This document shows positions 47,101 through 58,739 of a stretch of DNA of 64,000 bases, in pieces (within the stretch, counting starts at the first letter, position 1; every line of letters starts with the position of its first letter). Origin of the DNA: Gaeumannomyces sp. JS-464 (taxonomy: Eukaryota; Ascomycota; Sordariomycetes; Magnaporthales; Magnaporthaceae); assembly GCA_002197995.1 (NCBI GenBank), contig NGZR01000007.1:2562399-2626398 (forward strand), written 5' to 3'. The notes beneath the pieces are model-generated. The model saw only the letters and a list, made by a program, of their open reading frames with translations. It was not told the origin of the DNA and searched no databases. The translations under genes and the position numbers were made by a program.

Positions 47101-49293
47101 CCGGAAAGGAATTAACTAAACTAATTATTTTTATCTTTACCTATTTTTTTCGATATTTCGTTAATAATATCCTTTTAATATTTAGCTAAAATCCGTTTAA
47201 AAGTGGAATTAAAAAGATTTTATACGAAAAAACATTTAGTAAATACAAAAAGGTTAGCGAACCGGAAGAAAATAGCGATATAAAGGGAAATATCGATAAA
47301 CTCGTATTTTAGCCCGCTTTAAAACCAACGCTTCCATCCAAATGCGGTTAAACGAATCCCACGCATCGATAATTTTAAAAGCCTAACCCGATATAGCTTA
47401 CGCTAAAAGCACTATGTTACCGAAAAAGGAGCGAACGAAACCCAAGCTATTAAATGCAATTATAACAGCAAAAGCGCTTTTTAAATTGGAAAAAACGAGC
47501 GCGAAAACCTAACACCAAAAGGAACGCCGAACCGTTTCCCAATATTTTTCGCAAATCGAATATAACCGGCGATAACGTGCTTTAAATGGTATAACGAAAT
47601 TGGAAAAAAGCATTAATAATAAAGCATATAACACCGGAATAAAACCGTTATAAACTTTAGCGGTATAAGCGACTTCCGTTAAAACATTTTTTAAATTAGC
47701 AACAGTTTTAAAAAAGATTGGATATAATGCTAATAAGCACGAAAAACGTTATAAATTTAATCCTTAATACTAACGGGAAGTTATTAAAGCGGAACCGATA
47801 AATTAGCAATAAAAAAAGCAATAAAAGAAAAAGGAAAAAAATAACAAATTTAAACGTAAACACCGCGTAAAAAAGCGCATTTTACATAAGTTAAAACGCG
47901 AAAAGCTAAAAACAAAAGTTAATATAACCGGAATTAAGCAAAAAAAAAGGCGAAATAAATAAAAAAACATATAAGCTTTATAATAACATCCCCGAACGGC
48001 GCCGATACTATCGATACCGTTAACGAAACGCTAAATGCAATTAATATAAATTTTGCAAACAAACCTAAAAAGTTAGCGAAACGGGATAAAAAAAAAACGA
48101 TACGGGAAATATACACTATTAAATCGTAAAAAATATAACCCGAAAAATAACGATCGCCGTTTTGTACTCCTTTTAATAGTATAAACGGTAAGGCTAAAAG
48201 AAAAAAGAAAAAAAATTAGCAAAAAAACAAAAAACAAAACGGTGCAAAACCGTATTTATAACCTTAACGCGGGGGTTCGGAGTAACGCTAGCCCCGAAGT
48301 CGTCGTTATCGTTAAGCTAAAAAATGGGTGCTCGTTGCGATCGCTACGAGGAGGAGCAAACGCAAGGCCGCCACCACCCACCGCTGCCGCTATGGCCGCT
48401 GCGCGCACCACTACCGCTACCGCTATAGCCGCCGCGAAAAAAGGGGAGTTTTATCTTTGGGAGCCATAATGCAAAAAAATAAAAGCCGGAAAAGGAACGA
48501 GGCGCGGAAAAGCAAATGTAAAAACGCGAGCGGGAAAATGCGCGAAAAGTAGGAAAAAAGGATTAAAAGTTACGATAAAAAGATTAAAAGAAGGCGAAAA
48601 AGGAAAGGTAAAAACCTTTAAAAGCAAAAGGGGAAAAAACGGTGGAAACCCGCACCCGGAAGGAAATAAAAATATAACCGGAAGGCACGATATAAACAAA
48701 GCAAAAGTAACACAATTACGGAAACGGCGAACCAATAAAAAAATCGGATGCGCGTTATAAGCGAGGAAATAATCCGTAACCGAAGCGCTACCTTCGAAAG
48801 CGAATAACACAATTACGTCGAATTACCCGATATTAACCACAACCTTCGAACTTTACGAAGCAGCCACGCGACCTAGCATTAAAGCGGGACCGGGAAACCT
48901 CGAACGCGAACAACCAAACTACCGTAACCAACCGAACTAATACCACCATTACTAACATTATTACAAAAATAAAAAACCCGGCACCGGGGCGCTACTTAAG
49001 CGCAATATGCATTCCTTATAATCTTTTTTTTGCGTATTTTCCTATTATTACTATTAATTACGAGGACGCTTTCGCGATGGAACCTTTAAAAGCAATCGCA
49101 GGAATTAAGCAAACGGCACCACTATTTAATATAGCAAAAACCGTATACGAAAAGCAAATATGGTTTTTACTTCCAAGCCACGAGCCGGATGCGGTCCGCA
49201 CCCGGAGACGAGTTTAAGGGTTTTTACATATATATAAAACAGTAAAGGCATCGAGGTTTTTACAAATATAACGGCAGTATAACTAATAATAAT

Positions 49294-49312
49294 AATAAAT
49301 TTATTAGTGTAA
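49294..49312 (+). repeat. Target site duplication of the LINE, right copy
   Basis: Identical to 41780-41798; preceded by the TAA-rich tail of the LINE. Confidence 0.85.
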
Positions 49313-49436
49313 TAAATGCATGTAAAATTTAAAAATTTAGGTTTTTAAATATTATTAACTACCTATTTTAGTTAATTTTATATTTAATTTCCAAATAAAT
49401 GTGTTTTACCGGGTTACTATGGTGCACTAACCGACT

Positions 49437-49467
49437 GGAACAGACTTTTGTCACATTGCTGTATATA
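49437..49467 (-). repeat. Right terminal inverted repeat of MITE-like element
   Basis: Begins GGAACAGACTTTTGTCAC and pairs with 41445-41475 with three transitions over 31 bp. Confidence 0.88.
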
Positions 49468-49786
49468 CCGCTAAGTGACGTAATGACATGCACGGTCCAC
49501 CAGCGCCTTCCTTCACTCAACGCACATTAAGCTGTGCGACACGCGCACCAATCTAATCGAAAAGGTGAACAGCGCGTGTCTGCAACAAACCCCCTAATCT
49601 AATGCGGGATTTAAACATGGAAGGCCGCTATGCGCACTACTTGTCTAATCGGCCACTCGCCCCAGTGTGCCTTTGCGACAGTTGCAGTCGCATCTCCTCG
49701 TGGCTCGAAGCGGTCCTCCCACCCGTCGACAAGCAAGGGGCAGAGCCGCAGACGAGCAGGCCGCTTTAGACGCAGGCGACGACACC
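49468..49786. other. Short flank between the second island and the nuclease-like gene
   Basis: GC-rich sequence with no gene recognised; presumably the promoter of the gene at 49787. A frame open from 49667 is continuous with that gene, so an earlier start cannot be excluded. Confidence 0.5.
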
Positions 49787-51121
49787 ATGCCGCCCACTCC
49801 GCCCACTCCGCCCAACTCATCCTCGCAACCTCCTCCGCCCCGGTCGCTGTCGCCGGCCAAGCGCAGGAGGGTCGACATGGCCGAAGAGGCTATCGATGCA
49901 GCGAACGAGTCCGTCGAAGCCCGGCCGCTGCAACTGAGACCTCTGCTCCCGCCTGCTGCGACACGGACTGGCCGCCCCAAGCGATCCACGAGCCCCGTCA
50001 AGTCCGTCGACATGCTCGAGAGCCTGGTGCCGCCCGTCAAGTATGTCCCGCCCATCGACCCCAAGACGCAGCTGCCCGAGGACGTGCAGCATCTTTTCAA
50101 GAACATTCACAGGGTCACCTCGTTCCGCTCTGGCTTCATCCCTGATGCCGCCCGCGACCTCATCACAAAGCTGGCCCCGGCGGAAGCAGGCGAGTGGCCT
50201 CCGCAGTTTTCGCGACGGCCCGTGAACGGCTGAAGATGGCCAGCTGTGGACGCCCGACTCGGAGCCCGAAACGGAGCCCGAAACGGAGCCAGCAGCGTTT
50301 AGACGGGCAAAGCGCGACCTGATGACGCTCCGGAAAATCCAACGCCGGGCAGCTGAATCCGAGAAACTGGGCCGTTCCGAAAGCGCCTGGAACTCGCTCG
50401 TGCACACGCCGCTTTTGGAGCTCGCCGTGCGATGCCGTCGCGGCGTCGCTTCCGAGCAGATCACAACGGCCACCATCGTCCCGTCTGGCGACCGCTGAGA
50501 CGCGATGCCGGCCAGCCACCCGACGCACCATCCTCGACCGGGTACTCGGCCACCGACGAGGCCCAGTCGCAATCAACCATAGCCCCAGGAATTGGCAACA
50601 TGGTTGATTTCGCCTTCGTCCTAGCCCTCAACGATCCCCCGCACAACCAGGCTCCCGATCACGCCGCCCTTGCGAGAAAGGTCCGCGAGATCGTGCTGGA
50701 TTTGCCTTTCGAGACGTACACTATCAACCAAAGCATGTACGGCCCGCTGAGCAGGAGGCCCGCGGGTGTGATCATCGAAACCAAAAGCGTCAAGGACCAA
50801 AGGGACGGCCGCATCCAGCTGGCTGTTTGGACCGCGGCATGGTACCGGCGCATGCGGGAGCTCCATGGTGGCCATCGACCGGTATTTTGCCACCCTCTCC
50901 CCTCATTCTGACTTCGGGGCATTCGTGGGGTCTCTACTTTGCGTGCGACAGGGGGGACCAAACGGGTATCGAGATTGTCGGTTCTTATAGCATCGGCAGC
51001 ACCCGGAATCTTGCTAGACCTTTACACCCTGCTGGCTGTTTTGCGTCACCTGGTCGTTTGGATGGACGGGCCATTCAAAGAGTGGATGATGGATTTTCTG
51101 GGCGTCGAGAACGACGAGTAA
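49787..51121 (+). CDS. PD-(D/E)XK nuclease-like domain protein (frame breaks)
   Basis: ATG 49787 begins MPPTPPTPPNSSSQPPPPRS followed by AKRRRVD, a disordered, basic N-terminus that may hold a nuclear signal. Further on come SAWNSLVHTPLLELAVRCRR (about 50,390-50,450), NMVDFAFVLAL, GVIIETKSV, IQLAVWTAAWYRRM and GHSWGLYFACDRGDQTGIEI. These match the order of a fungal PD-(D/E)XK-like family often called 'nuclease-like domain': Asp of VDF, Glu and Lys of ETK, and Gln of IQL would be the active site. The last part reads DLYTLLAVLRHLVVWMDGPF and ends at 51121. Frame changes are needed at about 50,210, 50,490, 50,904 (one C) and 51,012. Function of this abundant fungal family is unknown. It is convergent with CYP505, 186 bp apart. 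Confidence 0.7.
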
Positions 51122-51307
51122 ACAGAGGAGGAACAGGTGCATCAATAGAACAGAACCCGACACGAATGTTGCACAAGGGTAAAAGGCCACCAGAGAGGGT
51201 GGAAAGGAAAAAAAAAAAAAAAAAAAAAAGGAAGCCACCAGGTGACTGCATCATAATGTCGTAGCAACAAAACCCACGCGTACCTATCCAAAAGCGACCA
51301 ATCCCAT

Positions 51308-54300
51308 CTAGTCAAACACATCAGTGGCGTACCGGACGTTCCTCAGGTCGTCAAAGTACCGCCTGGCCTCGTCCTCGGAGCACTCCTTGCCAAGCTCGCG
51401 GGCCTTGGTCACGCGGATGCGCACCATGGCGTCCATGACGCTCTGCGACACGCCCCTGCTGCCGCACACCATGACCTTGGCACCGCCCTTCCACAGCTCC
51501 GAGAGCCGGTCGGCATCCTCCAGGATGACGTCCTGCACGCGCTTCGCCCCGGAAGCCGCGCGGCTAAAGGCGCGCCGCACCTCGACGGCGCCCAGCGCCT
51601 CCCACTTGTCGAACTCGTCGCGGTACAAGTCATCGACGGCCGCGTCGCGGCAGCCGTAGTAGAGCAGCGCGGGCGCCAGCCCCTGCCGGCCCGCCGAGAT
51701 CATGGCCGCCCGCTCCTGCACGAAGCCGCGGAAGGGGGCCAGGCCCGTGCCGGCGGCGACGCAGAGGACTGGCGTGCGCTCAGGGTCCGAGGGAAGGCCA
51801 AACGCGACGTGCGAGGGGCGCACAGCCACGTGCACCGAGTCGCCGGCGCCGAGGGAGGCGAGGTACGACGTCGCCACGCCGACGTGGCGGCCCTGGCCCG
51901 ACAGCGAAGGCGAGTCCAGGACGGAGAATGTGAGGGTGACGTGGGTCGGGTTCCAGAGGGGCGATGAGGAGATGGAGCTGTGAGGGAGAGAGATCAGTTA
52001 GTATTTCGATATCGGATCAAGGAAGAGAAGCCGGGGCATTCAGGCCACTCACTATTGTCGGACCCGCATCGGAGGCATCATGGCCAGGAATGTGCCGATG
52101 GGAGCTCGATGGATGCAAAGCGATCGAGGATGTCGAGAACAGACACGCGCTTGGCGCCAATCTCTTCCGTGTAGGCGTCGCCCGCGAGCCGCCCAGCTCT
52201 TGCTTGGTGGTATCGTCGGCCGCGGCGTCTTGCAGGGCAAGCAGGTTCTAAATGAGCCGGGCATGTTAGCAATGTCTCTTTGCGCAAAAGCTGTCACAGC
52301 TGGGCGGAGCGCTTACCCTCTTGGTGGCCGGCTGCGACAGCTCAATGTACGAGCTGAGCACCTCAAAGACCGGAACGGAAGTGTTGACGGGCAGGGCCGT
52401 CTGGCTGTCGGGCGACTGGATAGTGACGTGGGCGTCGCGCGCAAGGCGGAACCGGCGCAGGGCTCTCTGCACCGTCTCAGCCGGGTTGATGGGCAGCACA
52501 GCAAGGTAGTCGCCGGCCGAGTACGACATGCCCTCGGGCAGCTCGATCTCGAGGTGCCTCTTGATGTGCTTGTCGTCGTCGCCAGTCCCGGATGCTGTGG
52601 TCAGAGCCTTGGCCTCGACAACGCGTGCCTCCTGCACGTCCTGCCGCAGCGTCGACGTGCGAGGGTTCGAGACGTGCACCTTGATGCGATCGCTGCCGTC
52701 CTCCTTGGCACCCGCGGCGCTCTCGACGTTGTAGCGCGCGGCCAGGGCGGGCCACAGCTTGTCATCCTCCATGTCTCAAAGTCGGTGAAGACGGCGCCGG
52801 TTGACGCGTCCGTCAGCCCTGCTCGGCAAGCCGAGACGCCCCGAGCCGCTTGAGGGTCGTATCGATGAGCTTGGGGACACGGTGGAATGTCTGAGCCCAG
52901 TCCTTGTGACCGCAACCAAACACGGCATACGACACGTCCTTGAGCGGGTGCCCAGCCTGGTCTGCGGCCTCGAGCCAGGCGACAAAGAGACCGGCGTTGT
53001 CGGGCGGCTGACCCTCGTAGGACGCCGTAATGATGACGACGGGCTGGTCAGTGGGCAGCCGGTCCTTGGCGCTATCCAGGCAGTCGACGGTGACGGCGCG
53101 GAAGCCGTGCGATGGTGCGTCGGCGGCGATACGGCGGGCCAGGGCCTCGCACGTGCCACTGTTGGAGCCGTACAGGACGGTCATGGGGGCTCCCGTGGTA
53201 GCCGCAGCAGCGTCCGCAGAGCCACCTGCCTGGGCTGCCTTTGCCGTCTCGGACGCCGGGGCAAGACCCTGCAGGCGGCGCTCGAGGGTGGTGGGGGTCA
53301 GGCCGTCACGGAGGATGGGCGCATGTGGAAGTCCTTGGGTTTGAGCGTCAGAGTCTGCTTGTAGGCGAACTTGTAGCCGGCCTCGGGCACAAAGTTGAAG
53401 TTCTGCAAGAGCATGGCCACGACTAGCAGGGCCTCCTGCAGGCGAAGGGCCGGCCGATGCAGCCGCGGATGCCGTTGCCGAAGGGCTTCCAGGCGTTGGG
53501 GAACTCCTTGGTGGTGCGCTCGAAGTTGGCGTCCAGCATGCGCTCGGGCTTGAATTCGGTCGCATCGCTGCCCCAGACCAGCGGATCCAGCTGCGACTTG
53601 GCCAGCAGCAGCAGCACCACTTCGTCTTGGCAACCTTGTACTTGCCGCCGATAACCGTCTCGTCGAGGGCGCCGACCGAGATGACGGGGATGGTCGCGTT
53701 GATGCGCAGCGTCTCGCGCAGGACGGCGTTGATGTAGGGCATTTTGGACAGGTGTGTCAACGGTGATGGGACCCTTGCCGACCAGCTCGTCGACCTCACG
53801 CTGCGCTTTTCGTAGCAGGCAGGGTGTTTCATCAGCTGGTAGAAGGTAAACGAAAGTAGGCCCGACGTCGTTTCGTGCCCGGCGATCAAAAACGTGATGA
53901 GGTTGTCCATGATGCTCTCATCCGTCATCTTCTGCCCGTCTTGAGTCAACGCCGCGGAGCATGGCATCGGAGGTCCTTGCGTTCGCCTCCCTCGCCGCCT
54001 TGGCGGGACTCCAGCACCTCGCGGGCGGTGGTGCGAAGGATCTCGATGTCAGACTCGAATTTCTGGTCCTGGGTGCGGTAAAAAGAGCGAAGGCAGGGGC
54101 GCACGCCGGCCGCGGTTGCCACACTCGACCAGGAAGCCGCCATGGCCTCGATAAAAGGGTGTAGCTCGGGCGAATAAAAGCTGTTGAAGCGGAAGCCCAT
54201 GGAGCACAGGGCTAGGGTGTCCAGGGTCAACCTGGTAAAATCGTCGGTCACCATGATGGGGTGGTTAGGTCCGTAGCGCGCCCACTTTAGAGCCAGCTGG

Positions 54301-54688
54301 GAGGCGATATCGTGCATCTCATCGAACATGCTCCGGATGGAGAGCGGCCAAAGGCAGGCATCAGGACGCGGTGGGCGATGCCCCAGTTCTCCTCGTCGGC
54401 CCTGCGGAGAAGAGGCCGTCGTGACGCCATGGCGGACCTCGCGCAGGGTCGGGTTGATGCTCTTCTGGAAGCGCTTCTCGTCGCACACCTCGTTGACGAG
54501 GGCGCGGGTCGAGACGATGACCATGGTCCTGCCAGGGAACCGCATGCGGTAGATCTCGCCGTGCTTGTCGGCCATGCCCACCAGGGAGCCCAGAGGGAAC
54601 TCTGAGTCGATGGCGCCAAGGTTGCCCAGCAGGGGCAGGCCCGCGGGCTCGGGAATGGGACGGTGCCATCGTCATTTGTTGAAGTCAT
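51308..54688 (-). CDS. CYP505: CYP505-type self-sufficient P450 (P450-reductase fusion), many frame breaks
   Basis: ATG 54688 starts MTSTNDDGTVP. The heme domain shows HGEIYRMRFPGRTMVIVSTR, IMVTDDFTRLTLDTLALCSM, the I-helix FLIAGHETTSGLLSFTFYQL, ExxR in VLRETLRINAT and the heme loop FGNGIRGCIGRPFA (Cys is the iron ligand). The linker ILRDGLTPTTLERRL leads into a flavodoxin domain (MTVLYGSNSGTCEALARRIA) and a FAD/NADPH reductase (SYSAGDYLAVLPINP, CVAAGTGLAPFRGF, ending DVFD at 51308). Two introns are clear: 52248-52316 (GTAAGC, GCTAAC, TTTAG) and 51978-52052 (GTGAGT to CACAG). P450foxy-like enzymes hydroxylate fatty acids near the omega end using NADPH. At least seven single-base breaks occur (about 54,655, 54,420, 54,395, 54,345, 53,967, 52,190, 52,105), mostly one missing C or G. 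It could be a decayed gene, but every motif is intact. Confidence 0.85.
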
Positions 54689-56181
54689 GTTGGTTTCGTC
54701 TTCTGTAGCGGCCGGGCGTTGGAGAAGAGATAGAGGCCAGTAGGCTTGGGATGCAGCGGGCTGGGAGTCGGGCATGATGGGCAGGGAGCGGGTCAGGCGG
54801 GCATAGATATATATGAGGACGTAAACGAAACGTCGCACTACCTGATGGTATCACAGGGCTTGCACAAAGTTCGAGTCGGCGTCGAGCCTGTCGGGCGGCG
54901 GGGTCGAACCAGCAGCGGGCAGGCCCATGTCTGCCAGCGGCCTATGGGACGCGCCGGCGGGTCCACGGCGATTCACGAGCATAGACGGTCTGCCGTCGAC
55001 CCGCACTTGCAGGCCGGGATCCAATGTGCGTGTGGTGCGAGGGCTACCTCATTGTCATGCCTCGGCAGCGTCGCGGCCGTTTCCAGAAGGACGTGGACCT
55101 CAAGCATGCCCCTGCAAGAAGCTTGGCCCCAGCCGCCGTCCCGACAGGCCTTTGGAGAGAGTAGGGATTCATGGGTCGAAAGAGGCGAACTCCGTCCGTG
55201 TAAGGGGCAGCTGGAAAACAGTAAGCCCGACTGTCCGACACTGAAAAGCAGCAACCTAAAGAGAAACATCCATTAGGGAAGAGAAAAAGAAAAAAATCAC
55301 AGATGTTGAATCATCCATCTCTAATTGGTAGGCAAGAATAGACAGGTGGGGCAGGCGATGCCGAGGCGGGGCTCTTTCAGCTATCGCTAGTGGGGTCAGC
55401 TGCAGCCGGTTTCCCCTAGCGTCCACTCAATCAATGGTAGTGCATTGTAGATTGATAGCGGGTTGCGTCGGCGCCACAAGCCGCCAAGCCAGCTTCACCC
55501 TCAAACCCCTTGAGAAATTTGATTGGGAAACACACAGCAAAATGCCCACCAGAGCGTTGGTACCATGGCGACACACAGTCGGCCAGACCTTGGACAATTC
55601 CGCCGAGCCGAGGTGTCTCCACTGGGGCCTGGACGGGGAATTTTTCCTTCCTGCCAGCCGAGGCTCCTCGGACCGTCGCCGTTGATGGGTGTGTGTTGGT
55701 GCGTGTGGTGTGATTGACACGCAGGGCGGGAACGCCGAGCTGGGATCCTTGCACGGCAAATATTGGCGTCTCACTCGTCATCATCGGGCTCTAATCCGCA
55801 CCGCCCGACGCGACTGACAGCCCGACGCTCCGACTGCCATGCAATGCAAACGGAGGCGGACGTCAGCCACCCTCCCGCGGCCGGGTCCATCCCTCCGCCG
55901 GCCCTCGCTCTCGCGTCGGCTCTGGAGTCTGATGGAAGAAGTGGCGCCTATCATTGGTCATTAAGCTCAAATCACGCATGAAACAGGTCATAGTGGGAAG
56001 CCGGGTGCCCAGAAGCAATACGCTGACAGTTTATCGAGAGAACAGTCCTTGTTGACCACCCAGGTGTAATAACAAAATCCATGCCAAAAGAAACGCTAAC
56101 AGCCATCCAAGAACCCAGGATGTAAACTCCAAACAGAAGAAAAGCCAGGGTATTCCAAGCACGGCCAACCCGCTAACAAAC
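54689..56181. other. Intergenic region with CYP505 promoter
   Basis: TATATAT at 54808-54814 is the likely TATA element for CYP505. The rest has no recognisable domain; frames such as 54927-55244 look accidental. The right end is 3' flank of the DUF1810 gene. Confidence 0.55.
54808..54814 (-). promoter_or_regulatory. TATA box of CYP505 gene
   Basis: TATATAT about 120 bases upstream of the ATG at 54688. Confidence 0.45.
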
Positions 56182-57316
56182 CTAGCCGGAGCCTTCCTGT
56201 TCCCTCAGGATCTTGAGCGTAAAGTCGTCAGGCCTCCCGCTAAAGAACACGTCCAGCACCTGCTGGAACAACCTCTCCCCCTCGGCCGCCGCCGCAAAGA
56301 GCGTCATGCAGCTCTGGAGCTTGGCCGCGTCCACACTCCCGCCCATCAGCTCCTCGGCCCCGGTCCCGGCCGGCGCCGCGAGCACCGCGCACGCCATCCG
56401 CCGCAGCCGCCAGCCCAGGCGCGGGTGGTCCAGGAGCGCGCGCGCCTCGGCCAGACTGTGCACGTGGTAGAAGCGCGCCGTCGAGCTGCACCTGGCGGGG
56501 GCCACGCCGCCCGCGCCCGCGAGCTGCGGGAACATGAACCACATCCAGTGCGTCTTCTTGCGGCCCCCTAAGACCTCGCGCAGCGCCCGCTCGTACACCT
56601 CGCCATCCTTGCCCTGCGCTGCCTCGAAGCGGTGGATGTTGTGCTCGTCTACCCAGCTGGTGCTGGGCTTGGGCTCGGGGGATGGCTGCGACGTCAGCTG
56701 CGATTCTGGGCACGGTGGAGCGGTCTTGTCATCCCAGTCGAGCGCATCGCCGAAGCCGTCTCTACTTTGTTCTCGAGGTCACCCCGTAGACCATCCTCGG
56801 GGACATCTTCGGGGTCCTGCTTGGGACCATCGGCGGGGCCGTCCTCTGGGCCATCCCCGAGATCATTCCCAGGAACCGGCGTCGGGGCTACCCTCGACAC
56901 CACCCTCCGGCCGGGACTCCACACCGGAATCTCGCGCCTCCGCGTCCGCCGCAAAGGCCCCAAACACCCCGACGGCCCTATCGACGATGCCCTGATGCTC
57001 CGGGGTCAGACGGGGCTTACCCGTCTCTCGCAGCGGGTCGCGGAACCGCACCGTCTTCTTGGCGAGGCGCCGCTCCCCGGTCTCCCGCAGGACCTCGAGC
57101 CGGGCCGCCCGCACGCCCCTGTCGTCGTCCGTCATGCGGGGGGCAGCAGCGGCGGTGGGAGACCGCCCGACTCGCTGCTGGTGGCGTGGCAGCCGGTGCT
57201 GCTCTCACTGCCGGCGCCGTCGTCGGCCGCGTCTTCGGCGGCCCAGGCCTCGTACCAGAGAGCGTGGCGGAACTTCAGCTTTATGCGGCGCGCCCCTTGG
57301 CCTTGTTGGAGGCCAT
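56182..57316 (-). CDS. DUF1810 (calpastatin-like) protein with disordered N-terminus, frame breaks
   Basis: The C-terminal part from about 56,655 to 56,182 reads DEHNIHRFEAAQGKDGEVYE, RALREVLGGRKKTHWMWFMF, then PQLAG, AEARALLDHPRLGWRLRRM, a KLQSCMTLF segment and DDFTLKILRE: the complete DUF1810 domain, a mostly helical family of unknown function found from bacteria to fungi. Upstream, MASNKAKGRA (ATG 57316), IKLKFRHALWYEAWAAEDAA, then MTDDDRGVRAARLEVLRETG and an acidic GNDLGDGPEDGPADGPK stretch appear in successive frames. Joining them needs single-base corrections at about 57,285, 57,136 and twice between 56,900 and 56,740. The first two lie at CC or C6 runs. Whether the N-terminal pieces belong to the same gene is inference from the order and the lack of other starts. 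Confidence 0.7.
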
Positions 57317-58739
57317 CGTGTATGCTTGATCAAGCGTCGCGTGCCTAGAATCTTTGCTAGGTAGGTGACTTGCTGTAGATGACTTCAAGGATGACCAGTA
57401 GCTATGAGGTCGAAGAAAAAAATTATACAAAAACGGGGGTGTTTGAACTTGAAGGCTTGTTCGCCCAAACACCAGAATGACGGGCGCCGTTATATACCGA
57501 AGAAATCCCAACGGCGGCAAAGAACAAGGTAGGTAGGCTAATATTGGAAACGGTTGCTTGCTTTGTTGAGTGTGGCTACATCGGAGCTCCAAGTCCTCGA
57601 TTGTCCTTTGTTCTCTGGCCGGCACTGAAGGCGCGCCTTGCAACTGCCGGGCGTTGGTCATTGCGCACAGTACGGAAGCAAGAACAATGGCGTCAAGTGG
57701 CAGCTCCGCTAGCACTCGACAAACCGAAGAAGTTGCCAGCCGCGTTCAGCTCCGCGCGGTCACCAAAATATGGAGGCAGGTCCAAGCAAGGAAACTTTTA
57801 TGTCAGATATTCTGTGGACATGGATGGCGGGCTATCTACATCAAAGGGAGAAAACGAGATTGCACAACAGTCGAGTCACAAGCCGATCCAAAACGACAGA
57901 TTCCCTGACCCCCTCCCGCGCTGAACGGTCCAATCGCTCTACAAGCTCGCCGTCCAGTGACCGACCGAAAAGGCTGAATAACATATAAGTATGTGTCTGT
58001 TGCCGGCAAAAGAAAAGGCGAGAAAATATTGACAGAACAAAAAGAAAAGTAGAACAGTCAAGAGAAAATTGAGCCATGGAGTTTCGTATTTTGAAAAACA
58101 GCAGAGTAAAACAGCAGTAGAAGACATGCGCAGCCAAAGATATGATAGAGCGGCTTGCTGACAATTAGATGACATAACCAAAGGAAAATAGGGAGTGGAC
58201 TGGGTAGAAAACATCAAACGAATAGAAACAATTACGGGGAAGGACATAAGAAGATAAATGAGTGTTTATGTGCTTTTTTTTTTTTTCCATGGCAGTACTA
58301 TGACCATCCAAGTATTAAGGAACAGCCTCGAGGAACGGGTAAAGGCGGTGTGAATGTGTTGGAGAGTTGCCTGCGGCTTGCATCGATCAGGCTTTATAGA
58401 TCTTCCTCTCCGCGGGCCCATGCCTGTAGCACACGGGCTGAGCCCAGCAGTGGTCGTCGTAGACGGATGATGTGTGTCGGTAAGTATGTTGGTTCCGAAG
58501 TATAGACCCGTCCTCAGAACGCCGCGTCGTCTCGTGTAAGTCCGGTTTTTTTTTGGTTTTTTAATTCCCTTTTGTTTTGTGTTTTTGCTCTCTGGAAGTC
58601 AACCGAGACCGTCATTCAGGAACAGGACGCAAAGGAAAAGAAGAAGAAAAGGGGGTGCCTCCTCGCGAGAGGCCGAAGATCACAAAAGGGTGCTGACGTG
58701 GCGCTCGGCGGGGTATGGCGGAATCGAGAAGACTGGTGC
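57317..58739. other. Intergenic region
   Basis: No domain was recognised on either strand. The part around 57,980-58,280 is A-rich on the plus strand and fits 3' flank of the Opi1 gene. Confidence 0.55.

Larger units (their letters stand above)
41799..49293 (+). mobile_element. Tad-like LINE (non-LTR retrotransposon), RIP-inactivated
   Basis: The element is about 7.5 kb, lies on the plus strand and is bounded by a 19-bp direct repeat. It ends in TAA-type repeats (about 49,283-49,295), as expected for target-primed reverse transcription. ORF1 carries CCHC knuckles. ORF2 carries endonuclease, reverse transcriptase and a C-terminal Cys/His segment. No LTRs exist. The stretch 47,150-49,250 after ORF2 has no recognisable coding remnant and is long for a 3' UTR, so another insertion may be hidden there. 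All frames are shattered by stops at Trp and Gln positions. Clade assignment to Tad is from the ORF1 knuckle layout. Confidence 0.87.
41447..49465. mobile_element. MITE-like terminal-inverted-repeat element, split by a LINE insertion
   Basis: Matching terminal inverted repeats bound the whole second AT-rich island. Without the LINE and one copy of its target duplication, about 500 bp remain (41447-41798 plus 49313-49465), with no coding capacity. Short AT-rich internal sequence, 29-bp ends and a likely TA duplication fit a non-autonomous Tc1/mariner-type element, though the superfamily is a guess. GC-rich sequence resumes directly outside the repeats. Confidence 0.8.
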
